Positions 53,707 through 62,406 of a DNA stretch of 64,000 nucleotides are shown in pieces. The notes under the pieces were generated by a model. That model was not told the DNA's origin. It worked only from the letters and a program-made list of their open reading frames with translations, and made no database searches. Origin of the DNA: Acidovorax sp. GBBC 1281 (GTDB lineage: Bacteria; Pseudomonadota; Gammaproteobacteria; Burkholderiales; Burkholderiaceae_C); NCBI RefSeq assembly GCF_028473645.1, contig NZ_CP097269.1, positions 876,001-940,000 on the forward strand, read 5' to 3'. Both the position numbers and the translations under genes were made by a program. Position 1 is the stretch's first letter; each line of letters starts with the position of its first letter.

Positions 53707-54785
53707 GGGCATTCGTGTACGAAGCCGTCGCCACTGCCGACGCTGCGCTGGCGGCGATGCCCGGCCAAGCGCCCGACATTGGCGAGACCGCACCGCAGGC
53801 CAAGTTTCTTGCGGGGGGAACCAACCTGATCGACCTGATGAAGGAAGACGTCATGCGCCCACGGCGGCTGATCGATGTCAGCCGCCTGCCGCTGGCCGCC
53901 ATCGAGGCCCGGCCCGAGGGCGGCGTGCGCCTCGGAGCCATGGCACGGAATGCTGCCACCGCGCGCCATCCCCTGGTGCGGGAGCGCTATCCCTTGCTGT
54001 CGGCTGCCATCCTGGCGGGCGCATCGCCGCAGATTCGCAACATGGCGACCAATGGGGGCAATCTGTTGCAGCGCACACGGTGCCACTACTTCTACGACAC
54101 AGGAACTCCCTGCAACAAGCGTGAACCGGGCACAGGTTGTCCCGCGCGGGCAGGGCTGGCCCGGCAACTGGCCATCCTCGGGACCAGCGACCATTGCGTG
54201 GCCACGCATCCGTCGGACATGTGCGTGGCGCTTGCCGCGCTCGACGCGGTGGTGCATGTGCAATCGCCGAGCGGGCAGCGGACCATCGCATTCGCCGATT
54301 TCCATCGTTTGCCAGGCAACGCGCCGCAGCGCGACAACACGCTGGCAGGCGATGAACTCATCGTGCACATCGAGCTGCCCGCCAACGGGCTGCAGCGGCA
54401 CAGCACCTATCTGAAGCTGCGTGACAGGGCCTCCTATGCCTTCGCCCTGGTGTCGGTGGCTGCGGCGTTCGAGCTGGACGCTTCCGGGCTGATGCGAAAC
54501 GCCCGCATTGCGTTGGGTGGCGTGGCCCACAAGCCCTGGCGCGACGCCGAGGCAGAACAGCTTCTGGAGGGACAGCGTCCGGAAGCCGCGGCTTTCCACG
54601 CGGCTGCGCATTTGCTTCTGCGGGACGCCCGTGGCCATGGTGCCCCGGGTGGACCCGGCGACAACCGTTTCAAGATCGTTCTGGCCCGGCGTGCCATCCT
54701 GCGTGCGCTCGAGATGGCGCGCGATGGCGAACTGACCAACACCGGAGAGCTGGGTACCGAACCTGTACAGGAATTTCAGCTATGA
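53703..54785 (+). CDS. paoB: Molybdenum hydroxylase FAD subunit (PaoB/YagS type)
   Basis: The 360-residue subunit starts MRAFVYEAVATADAALAAM. FAD-binding motifs are KFLAGGTNLIDLMKEDVMRP and SPQIRNMATNGGNLLQRTRC. The insertion TRCHYFYDTGTPCNKREPGTGC has the cysteine pattern that ligates the extra [4Fe-4S] cluster of PaoB, which separates this type from ordinary xanthine dehydrogenases. It is coupled to paoA (ATGA) and to paoC by 4-bp overlaps. Confidence 0.92.
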   Translation: MRAFVYEAVATADAALAAMPGQAPDIGETAPQAKFLAGGTNLIDLMKEDVMRPRRLIDVSRLPLAAIEARPEGGVRLGAMARNAATARHPLVRERYPLLSAAILAGASPQIRNMATNGGNLLQRTRCHYFYDTGTPCNKREPGTGCPARAGLARQLAILGTSDHCVATHPSDMCVALAALDAVVHVQSPSGQRTIAFADFHRLPGNAPQRDNTLAGDELIVHIELPANGLQRHSTYLKLRDRASYAFALVSVAAAFELDASGLMRNARIALGGVAHKPWRDAEAEQLLEGQRPEAAAFHAAAHLLLRDARGHGAPGGPGDNRFKIVLARRAILRALEMARDGELTNTGELGTEPVQEFQL

Positions 54786-57145
54786 GCACCCACGATGATT
54801 TCCGGACAGACACCGGCGCAGGGCAGGCCCTCTCCCAGCAGCCGATGGCGGAGCCCGGCACCGGGCTGGTGAAGACGGGTGCGCCCGTCTCCCGCATCGA
54901 TGGCCGCCTCAAGGTCATGGGCCAGGCGCGCTACGCAGCGGAGCATGCCAGCGATGACCTGGTGTATGGAGTGGTCGTCAACAGCACCGTGGCAAAAGGG
55001 CGGATCCTGAATCTGCGGACGGATCGAGCGCGTGCGGTGCCGGGCGTGCTCGATGTCATCACACACACGAACCGCCCCGCGGTTCGGTCGCTCGATCTTT
55101 TCTACAAGGACATGACCGCCCCTGGGGGCTCGCCGTTCAAGCCGCTGCACGACGCGCGCATCCACTACAGCGGCCAGCCGGTCGCGCTGGTGGTGGCCAC
55201 GTCCTTCGAGGCGGCGCGCTGTGCGGCCGCCTTGGTGGAACTGGACTACGAGGTCGAAAAACACGAGACCCACCTGCTGCACAACTTGCGCCGCGCGCGG
55301 GAGCCGAGCGAGCTCAAGGCCGGCTATTCACCGCCACCCAAGCCCTGGGGTGACGCACCGCGAGCGTTCGGCGCGGCGCCTGTCAAGATCGACGCCCAGT
55401 ACTACAGTGGGGTGGAGCACCACAATCCCATGGAGATGCATGCCTCCACCGTATTGCGCGGTGCCGATGGCCATCTCACCATCTACGACAAGACCCAGAG
55501 CCCGCAGAACAGCCGATGGGTGGTGTCGCGCGTGTTCGGTCTTTCACAGGAAGAGGTGACCGTTCGCAACCCCTTCGTTGGCGGTGCATTCGGGTCGGGC
55601 CTGCGGCCGCAGTACCAGCTCATCCTGGCAGTGATGGCCGCATTGCACCTGCAGCGTTCGGTGCGGGTGGTGCTCACGCGGCAGCAGATGTTCACGTTCG
55701 GGCACCGGCCCGAGACATGGCAGCGCGTCAGGCTCGCCGCTGATCGCGACGGTACCCTGAAGGCCGTCATGCACGAGGCAGTGGCTGAGACCTCGCGCCT
55801 GGAAGACTATGTGGAAGTGGTGGTGAACTGGTCCGGTCAGCTATACCAATGCGACAACGTCAGCCTCGGGTACCGACTGGTGCCGCTCGACCAGTACAGC
55901 CCCTTGGACATGCGCGCACCGGGGGCGGCCCATGGTGTGCACGCGCTGGAAGTGGCCATGGACGAATTGGCCTATCAGCTGCGCATGGATCCGCTGATCT
56001 TGCGGCTCAAGAACTATGTGGAGCGCGATGCCTCGAAGGGTTTGCCTTTCTCTACCAAGGAGCTGCATGCGTGCTACCAGCAAGGTGCGGAGCGGTTCGG
56101 TTGGGCGCAGCGCCCCCTGGAGCCGCGTTCCATGCAGCAGGGGCGAGAGCTGATTGGTTGGGGCATGGCCACAGGTACCTGGGATGCCATGCAGATGTTC
56201 GCGCGTGTCCGCGCGGTGATGCATGCGGATGGTCGGTTGGTCGTCAGCAGTGCGGCCTCCGACATCGGTACCGGCACGTACACGGTCATGGCCATGATCG
56301 CCGCCGAAGCGATGGGCCTGCCACTGGAACAGGTGACCTTCGCCCTGGGCGACTCCAACCTGCCGTTGGCCCCTGTGGAAGGCGGCTCGTCGCATGTAGC
56401 GACGGTCGGTGCCGCGGTGGAGGGCGCATGCGAGAAGTTGCAGCGGTTGCTCTGGGCGCTGGCAAGGCTCAGCCGAAGCATGGGCTTCGGCAAGGTGCTG
56501 CTCAAGGAGGTGGAATTCAAGGAGGGTCGCATGCGTCGCCGGGACGCTCCGCCGCAGGACTTGGGTGTCGCATTCGCCGACATCCTGGCGTCGCAAGGGC
56601 GTTCGATGATCGAGGTGCGTCACCTCATGCTTCCGAACCTGCTCCGGCAAAAGAAGTTCGTGCGGGCCACGCATTCCGCCGTGTTCTGCGAAGTGCGGGT
56701 AGACGAGACCCTGGGGACGGTTCGTGTCACGCGGGTGGTCAGTGCCATCGCCGCAGGGCGCATTCTGAATGCCAAAACGGCCCACAGCCAGATCACCGGA
56801 GGCGTGGTCTGGGGCATCAGCCAGGCATTGCATGAAGAGACGCAGACCGACCATGCCCTGGGCCGGTTCATGAATCACAACTATGCGGAATACCACGTTG
56901 CCACCAACGCCGACATTCCACAGATCGATGTGATTTTTGTGCAGGAGGATGACCGCATCGTCAGCCGCCTGGGCGCCAAGGGGGTGGGCGAGATCGGCAT
57001 CGTGGGTGTGGCGGCGGCCGTGTGCAATGCCATCTTCCATGCCACTGGCCGGCGCGTTCGCTCCACCCCCATGACGCCTGACAAGGTGATGCTCCCTGCA
57101 CCACCCGCCGTGCCGTCTTCCACGGAGGACGCTTTGTCCCTGTAG
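54782..57145 (+). CDS. paoC: Molybdenum hydroxylase Mo-cofactor subunit (PaoC/YagR type)
   Basis: The 787-residue catalytic subunit starts at ATG 54782, overlapping paoB. Family marks are SRIDGRLKVMGQARYAAEH, VEHHNPMEMHASTV, FVGGAFGSGLRPQYQ, DMRAPGAAHGVHALE, ASDIGTGTYTVMAMIAAEAM and the C-terminal catalytic segment GAKGVGEIGIVGVAAAVCNA with the active-site glutamate. It belongs to the xanthine oxidase family and, like PaoABC, probably oxidises aldehydes. No paoD/xdhC-type maturation gene lies next to it in this window. Confidence 0.93.
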   Translation: MSTHDDFRTDTGAGQALSQQPMAEPGTGLVKTGAPVSRIDGRLKVMGQARYAAEHASDDLVYGVVVNSTVAKGRILNLRTDRARAVPGVLDVITHTNRPAVRSLDLFYKDMTAPGGSPFKPLHDARIHYSGQPVALVVATSFEAARCAAALVELDYEVEKHETHLLHNLRRAREPSELKAGYSPPPKPWGDAPRAFGAAPVKIDAQYYSGVEHHNPMEMHASTVLRGADGHLTIYDKTQSPQNSRWVVSRVFGLSQEEVTVRNPFVGGAFGSGLRPQYQLILAVMAALHLQRSVRVVLTRQQMFTFGHRPETWQRVRLAADRDGTLKAVMHEAVAETSRLEDYVEVVVNWSGQLYQCDNVSLGYRLVPLDQYSPLDMRAPGAAHGVHALEVAMDELAYQLRMDPLILRLKNYVERDASKGLPFSTKELHACYQQGAERFGWAQRPLEPRSMQQGRELIGWGMATGTWDAMQMFARVRAVMHADGRLVVSSAASDIGTGTYTVMAMIAAEAMGLPLEQVTFALGDSNLPLAPVEGGSSHVATVGAAVEGACEKLQRLLWALARLSRSMGFGKVLLKEVEFKEGRMRRRDAPPQDLGVAFADILASQGRSMIEVRHLMLPNLLRQKKFVRATHSAVFCEVRVDETLGTVRVTRVVSAIAAGRILNAKTAHSQITGGVVWGISQALHEETQTDHALGRFMNHNYAEYHVATNADIPQIDVIFVQEDDRIVSRLGAKGVGEIGIVGVAAAVCNAIFHATGRRVRSTPMTPDKVMLPAPPAVPSSTEDALSL

Positions 57146-58458
57146 GCGGCCAGGGCTGCTGCGGCGGGCGACCGGATCGTGGCGGGCCGTCAGTCCGGGT
57201 TCATGCGCGGGGATGCAGTGCTGCATCCTTTTCGTGGCGGGCGGCCAGCAGCGCTTTCAAGCGCTCCAGCAGCCGGCCCATGTCCACCGGCTTGGAAAAA
57301 TGGTCGTCGAAACCCGCCTCCAGCGCGAGCAGCCGGTCGGCATCGCTTCCATAGCCTGTCAATGCAATCAAAGGAAGGTGCCTGGTATCTGGCTGCGAGC
57401 GGACGCGGCGCGCCAGTTCGTACCCGCTGATCTCGGGCAGACCGATGTCGAAGATGGCCGCGTCAAACCGCGCTTCGGCCAATTGGGCCAGGCCCTCGGC
57501 AGCACTGTAGGTGGCCTGTACCCGGTGGCCCTCCATTCGCAGCCATTCCGCCAGCAGGTCGGCGGCATCGTTGTTGTCATCGACCAAAAGCAACCGCAGT
57601 GCGGGCAACGCCTCCGATCCCGCATCTCCTTGCGGGTCATCGGTGGCTTGTCGTTGGCCGAGCAAGGGTAAGCGCAGCGTAAAAGTGCTTCCTCTGCCCG
57701 GTGCGTCGCTGTGCGCCTCGATGGTGCCGGAGTGCAGGCCCGTCAAGCTGCGGGCGATGGCCAGTCCCAGGCCGAGCCCTCCGGACGCGCGCTCCAAGGC
57801 TTGCTCGCCCTGCACGAACCGCTCGAATACGTGGTGGAGCAAGTGGGCAGGAATGCCCACGCCCTCATCGCTGACGCGGAGCACGGCCCAGCCCGTCTCG
57901 CTGGCGAGTTTGATTCGGATAGGCGTTTCCGGCGGGCTGAATTTCGCGGCGTTGTTGAGCAGATTGCAGACGATCTGAACGAGCCGGAGCAATTCGCCCT
58001 GCACGAGGACAGGCCCGTTCGGTAGGGTTAGCTGGGGCATGGAGCTGCGTGCCTGCAAGGCGGGCATCGTCAGCTCCAGCGCATGCTCCACCACCTCTTG
58101 AAGATCCACCGGTTCCAGCGCCAGGGTGATCTTTCCCGACACGATTCTCGAGATGTCGAGCAGATCGTCCACCAGGCGCGACAGGTGCTTGACCTGACGG
58201 CCGATGATTTCGCGTTCCCGGGAAAACGCCGTGGGATCCCGGCGGGCGATCAACTGAAGGGCCAGCACGATGGGTGCCAGAGGGTTGCGGAGTTCATGGC
58301 CCAGCATGGCCAGGAATTCATCTTTCGCGCGGTTGGCTGACTCGGCCTCACGCTGTGCCTTTCTAGCCTCCGACAAGAGCAGTGCATTGTCCAGCGCCAA
58401 GGCTGCACGCTGCGCCAGCTCGCCGATCAGTGCGCTGTCTTCCACTCCAAAGATGCGG

Positions 58459-59547
58459 CTAGTGGTGTGAACCGGAAGTTCGTATGCAGAACTCTGCAAC
58501 GGACTGAAGGATTTGATCGGCCGTCTTGGTCCAGACGAAGGGCTTGGGATTGACGTTGTTGGTAGCCACGTAGGCGCGGATGGCGTTCTCCAGGGCGCGG
58601 GTCGAGGGGAATCTCCCGCGCTTGAGCCGACGCGCCGTGAGGATCGAGAACCAGCATTCCACCAGGTTGATCCAAGAGGCCGAGGTGGGCGTAAAGTGCA
58701 GGTGCACACGCGTATGCCTGAGCAGCCAGCGCTGGATGATCGGGCTCTTGTGGGTGCTGGCATTGTCGAGCACGAGATGCAGTTCGAACTCCGCGGGCGT
58801 GGCACGTTCGACGGTCTGCAGGAAGTGACGGAACTCCACGCTGCGATGACGTCGGTGGACCTCGGCGATGACCGTGCCGGCCTTGACATCGAGGGCGGCA
58901 AAGAGGTCTGTCGTGCCGTGTCTCAGGTAGTCATGCGTGTGGCGCTCCGGCTGGCCCGGTTGCATGGGTATGGCCGGAGCGGTATCACTGTGGGCCTGGA
59001 TGGAGGGCTTCTCGTCCACGCACAGCACCAGAGCGCGCTCGGGTGGATGCAAGTACAACCCCACGATGTCACGCACCTTGTCGACGAAGTACGGGTCGGT
59101 GGAGAGCTTGAAGCCTTCGGTGCGATGCGGCGCCAATGCAAAGGCACGCCAGATGCGCGAGATGGTGGTCTGGCTCAGTCCCAGATGAGCGGCGAGCGTA
59201 CGGGTGGACCAATGGGTGGCATTCTCTGGCACGGTCTCCAGCGTCGTGGTGATCACGGCCTCGACCTGCTCGTCCAGGATCGTGCGCGGAGCGCCTGAGC
59301 GGGGTGCATCGTCGAGGCCGGCAATGCCATGCTGGGCAAAGCGCCGACGCCACTTCGACACCGTCATCAGGCTCAAACCCATGGCTTCGGCAATCGCCGT
59401 GTTGGTCGCTGCTGAATCGGCACAGGCCAGCACGATGCGTGCTCGCAGCGCCAAGGCCTGGGCGGTCTTGCGACGGCGTGACCAACCGAGCAACACAGCT
59501 CGGTCGGCTTCGCTCAACTCGATAGCAACGGCATGCGGTCGGGCCAT
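58459..59547 (-). CDS. IS630-family transposase, intact
   Basis: The 362-residue transposase has an N-terminal pair of helix-turn-helix regions (NTAIAEAMGLSLMTVSKWRR and TRTLAAHLGLSQTTISRIWR) and a DDE catalytic domain with LVLCVDEKPSIQAH (Asp), LHLVLDNASTHKS (Asp) and TPTSASWINLVECWFSIL (Glu). I prefer ATG 59547 (MARPHAVAIEL), although an ATG 15 codons earlier is open. The stop codon TAG is formed by the TA target duplication plus one host base, so it depends on the insertion site. Confidence 0.93.
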   Translation of the reverse strand: MARPHAVAIELSEADRAVLLGWSRRRKTAQALALRARIVLACADSAATNTAIAEAMGLSLMTVSKWRRRFAQHGIAGLDDAPRSGAPRTILDEQVEAVITTTLETVPENATHWSTRTLAAHLGLSQTTISRIWRAFALAPHRTEGFKLSTDPYFVDKVRDIVGLYLHPPERALVLCVDEKPSIQAHSDTAPAIPMQPGQPERHTHDYLRHGTTDLFAALDVKAGTVIAEVHRRHRSVEFRHFLQTVERATPAEFELHLVLDNASTHKSPIIQRWLLRHTRVHLHFTPTSASWINLVECWFSILTARRLKRGRFPSTRALENAIRAYVATNNVNPKPFVWTKTADQILQSVAEFCIRTSGSHH

Positions 59548-59624
59548 GATGTGCTCCCGGGCTGCAAAAAACAGCCGCCAGAAACACATCATAGAAGTTC
59601 ATGCGAATCTCTGGTGCACACCAC
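58462..59624 (-). mobile_element. IS630-family element, 1,163 bp
   Basis: The terminal repeats GTGGTGTGAACCGGAAGTTC and, from the other end, GTGGTGTGCACCAGAGATTC differ at four of the 20 positions. They are flanked by the TA duplication (58460-58461 and 59625-59626) that marks IS630/Tc1-type insertion. One transposase gene fills the element on the minus strand. A 14-bp relic of the same end type is present at 42021. Confidence 0.93.
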
Positions 59625-61423
59625 TAGGGCCGGCCTGCAGCACCGCCATGGTGCCGATCGTGCGCCCGCGCGCAATGAGCGGCACGACGCAGGCCGCGAC
59701 GGCTTCGAATTCCGGCACAAGCGCTGAAATGTCTTTGCTGCAGCCGTCGTCTTCGCCGGTCTGGCCGGATGGATGCAGGCTGGGCTTGCCGGTCTTCAGG
59801 GCGGTGATCAGCACTTGCGGTGTTTCCGCGGAATGGACCGGCATGCTGTCTTGTTCGGCAAGCCTGCCGCTGTGCTCCGTCCATTTGGAATGGCTCAGCC
59901 TTGGCAGCAAGGCCCCTTGCTTACCCAGCAGATCGATCCAGCAGGCATCGCCGATGGCGGGCACCATCAGGCGGGCAATCGCGTCGAGCGTGTCCGACTC
60001 CTCCAGTGATCCGGAAAGCACGGCACTGGCATTGACCAGCAACCCCAGCCGCTGTTCGGCCGCCTGGGCCGCGGACCGTGCATGGCTTTCGAGCTGCAGC
60101 AACTCTTCCCGCTCTGCCTCGCTGCCGGCGCGTTGCACGGCGGCCGATTCGAGCGCCCGGGCCACGGCGTCGATTTCCATGATGCGCGACATGCCGGATG
60201 GCCGCAATTCGCCCCGGCCCAGGGCATCGGCGTCGTCTCGCAGGCTGCGCATGGGCATCGTGATGGACTTCGACATCCACCAGGCACCCGTGCCCCCGAG
60301 AATCAGCGATGCCAGAAGACCCAGTACATAGGCCCCGGCGGTGCGCCACCAGGAGCTTTCTGCCTTCGACAGCGATGTGCCCAGGACGAGCGTCCAGCCC
60401 CCTTCGTCGAGCCGCGCGAGCACGGTCTTCGCAAGCACGCCATCGACATTGGTACTGGTGCCCAGGAGTTCTTGCTTGTCGTGGCCCAGTGCCTGGAAAA
60501 AGGGCTTGAGCGATTCAATGGGGCCGGAGCCCCGCCATTTTTCGTCGTCCACCGTGCGGGCGATGCGAGCCAGATTGGCATCGAAGACGGACACGTACCA
60601 ACCTTCGGGAACGCGTTGCGCACGCAGCATGGCGGCAATGGCCTCCGGTCGAATGATGGCTGTCAGCACATATTTCACCACCCCATCCCGTACCACCGGA
60701 ACGCGGACCGGAAAGGCCAGATTGCCCCCGGCACCACGCGCCATGGACCCGGCGACGGGCCGTCGGGTCAGGACTGTTGCGTCAAAGCTGGATCGCTTCA
60801 CCACGTTCGCGCTGGTGGGGCGGTCGGTCTCGGTGGAGAACACCACGCGCCCGGAAGGGTCCGCCAGCAGCAAGCCCCGCCACTCCGGATGGGAGGCGCG
60901 CACCGCCCGGCTGAGTGCGAGCGCCTGCGCTTTGCCCTCGCCATCCGCCGTGCCCAGCGGATCGGCCAGGGCCAGCGTTTGCAAGGCGGACATCGTCAGT
61001 CGCAACTCTCCCTCCACTGCCGTGGCCAGCGCGCGTGCGACACCGAGGCTCGACGCCTCGTTTTGCGCACGCTGGCTTTCGAAAAGGGCGGACAGGGAGA
61101 TGCCGCACACGACCGCCAGCGGCAGGATCGCCGCCGCAGCCACCAGCAGCAATTGGGTTTTCAAGGGAACGGTGCGCACGGGTTTCGGAAGGCGTTGTGT
61201 CCACTGAGACGGGCGGGTGTGGCGCAATGGGCAGGCGGGGCATGACCGTTTTGCGGCGTGGCCTGGGCGAAGGGCAGGCGTGAAAGGCGACAGCATGTTA
61301 TCTCCGCCCGGGCAGATTCCTTCCCTCCTATCTTCCGCAAATTTCCCGACCCCCTGGCCTCCGAGCCGCGATTTGTTGCAAAATGTTCGATGGATCCGCT
61401 TGGCGGAATGCAGGAGGGGAGAA

Positions 61424-62302
61424 ATGGCAAGAAGACGTCAAAAACAAAGTGCCGCAGACGATTTCATGGATTGGGTGGCACGGCTTCCATGGTGGGTCGG
61501 GCTGGGCCTGGCGGCGATGATTTATTGGGCGCTGCACGCGGTGGCATCCCAGCCCATGCTGGCGATGAGAACGCCGCACGAGATGGGGCTGGTGGTCACC
61601 GGTGCGCTCTGGCGCAGTCTGGCTTATGCCGGGCAATTCGTGCTGCCGATTCTGTGCCTGATGGGGGCCGTGCTTTCCGCCCTGAGGCGTCGGGAGCGGC
61701 GCCATCTGCTGGACGATTGCGGGACCGCCAGCTCCAGCGCACAGGCCTTGCAAGGAATGTCCTGGCAGGCTTTCGAAAAGCTCGTGGGTGAGGGATTCCG
61801 GCGGCGCGGCTATGCAGTGCAGGAGCGGGTGCAAGAGGGCGCGGATGGTGGGGTGGATCTGGTCCTCACCAAAGCGGGGGAAATGTCCCTCGTCCAGTGC
61901 AAGCATTGGAAAGCCTTCCAGGTCGGCGTCCCGGTGGTCCGCGAGTTGTACGGCGTGATGGCCGCCCACGGCGCGTCCGCCGGCTTCGTGGTGACGTCCG
62001 GGCGCTTCACGCAAGACGCCACGGCGTTCGCCAGCGGGCGCAACATCCGCCTGATCGATGGCGCCGCACTGCTGCAACTCATTCGCGAAACCACTGCGGA
62101 TCGCAGCCCGCTCCCGCAAACCGCGTCCAAGGTGTCGGTCCCTTCCTCACCGCAGGAGACCCCGGCAGTGCGGTCCGAAGTGTCCTGTCCTCAATGCGGT
62201 AGCCGGATGGTGCGGCGCACCGCCAAGCGGGGCGTGCTGGCCGGTCAATCGTTCTGGGGATGCTCTGACTACCCCTCCTGCCGGGAAACGCGCAACGGCT
62301 GA
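61424..62302 (+). CDS. Membrane-anchored Mrr-like restriction endonuclease with a zinc ribbon
   Basis: The 292-residue protein begins MARRRQKQSAADDFMDWVAR. Two hydrophobic helices (WWVGLGLAAMIYWALHAVA and LAYAGQFVLPILCLMGAVL) lie in the first 90 residues. A restriction-endonuclease fold of the Mrr type follows: FEKLVGEGFRRRGYAV, the catalytic GADGGVDLVLTKAGEMSLVQCKHWK (D-x15-QxK) and a QDATAFASGRNIRLIDG segment. The C terminus is a topoisomerase-type zinc ribbon (CPQCGSRMVRRTAKRG, FWGCSDYPSCRETR). AGGAGGGGAG precedes the ATG. Such proteins cut modified or foreign DNA. It is divergent from the hybrid kinase and convergent with recQ. Confidence 0.88.
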   Translation: MARRRQKQSAADDFMDWVARLPWWVGLGLAAMIYWALHAVASQPMLAMRTPHEMGLVVTGALWRSLAYAGQFVLPILCLMGAVLSALRRRERRHLLDDCGTASSSAQALQGMSWQAFEKLVGEGFRRRGYAVQERVQEGADGGVDLVLTKAGEMSLVQCKHWKAFQVGVPVVRELYGVMAAHGASAGFVVTSGRFTQDATAFASGRNIRLIDGAALLQLIRETTADRSPLPQTASKVSVPSSPQETPAVRSEVSCPQCGSRMVRRTAKRGVLAGQSFWGCSDYPSCRETRNG

Positions 62303-62406
62303 AGGGGCTTTGCAAGGTGCGAAGAACTGGCAGGGTTTGGACGCCCAGCGACGGCGTAAGCGGCAGGCCCCCGTTCAGCCAACCCACTCCGGTTTGTGGG
62401 CCCGGC

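Larger units (their letters stand above)
57201..61296 (-). pseudogene. Large hybrid sensor histidine kinase split by an IS630 element
   Basis: The 5' part runs from ATG 61296 down to 59625, and the 3' part from 58461 to 57201. Removing the IS and one TA rejoins the frame to give 976 residues. Order: transmembrane helix (LLLVAAAAILPLAVVCGISL), a Cache-like periplasmic sensor, second helix (AGAYVLGLLASLILGGTGAW), HAMP, a GAF domain interrupted by the IS between VLQAGP and SRIFGVED, kinase H-box AMLGHELRNPLAPIVLAL, ATPase (NLLNNAAKFSP, SGGLGLGLAIARSL) and a C-terminal receiver (LLLVDDNNDAAD, IFDIGLPEISGYE, KPVDMG). The insertion separates sensing from catalysis. The sequence is otherwise undamaged, so the insertion is recent. 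Confidence 0.88.
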
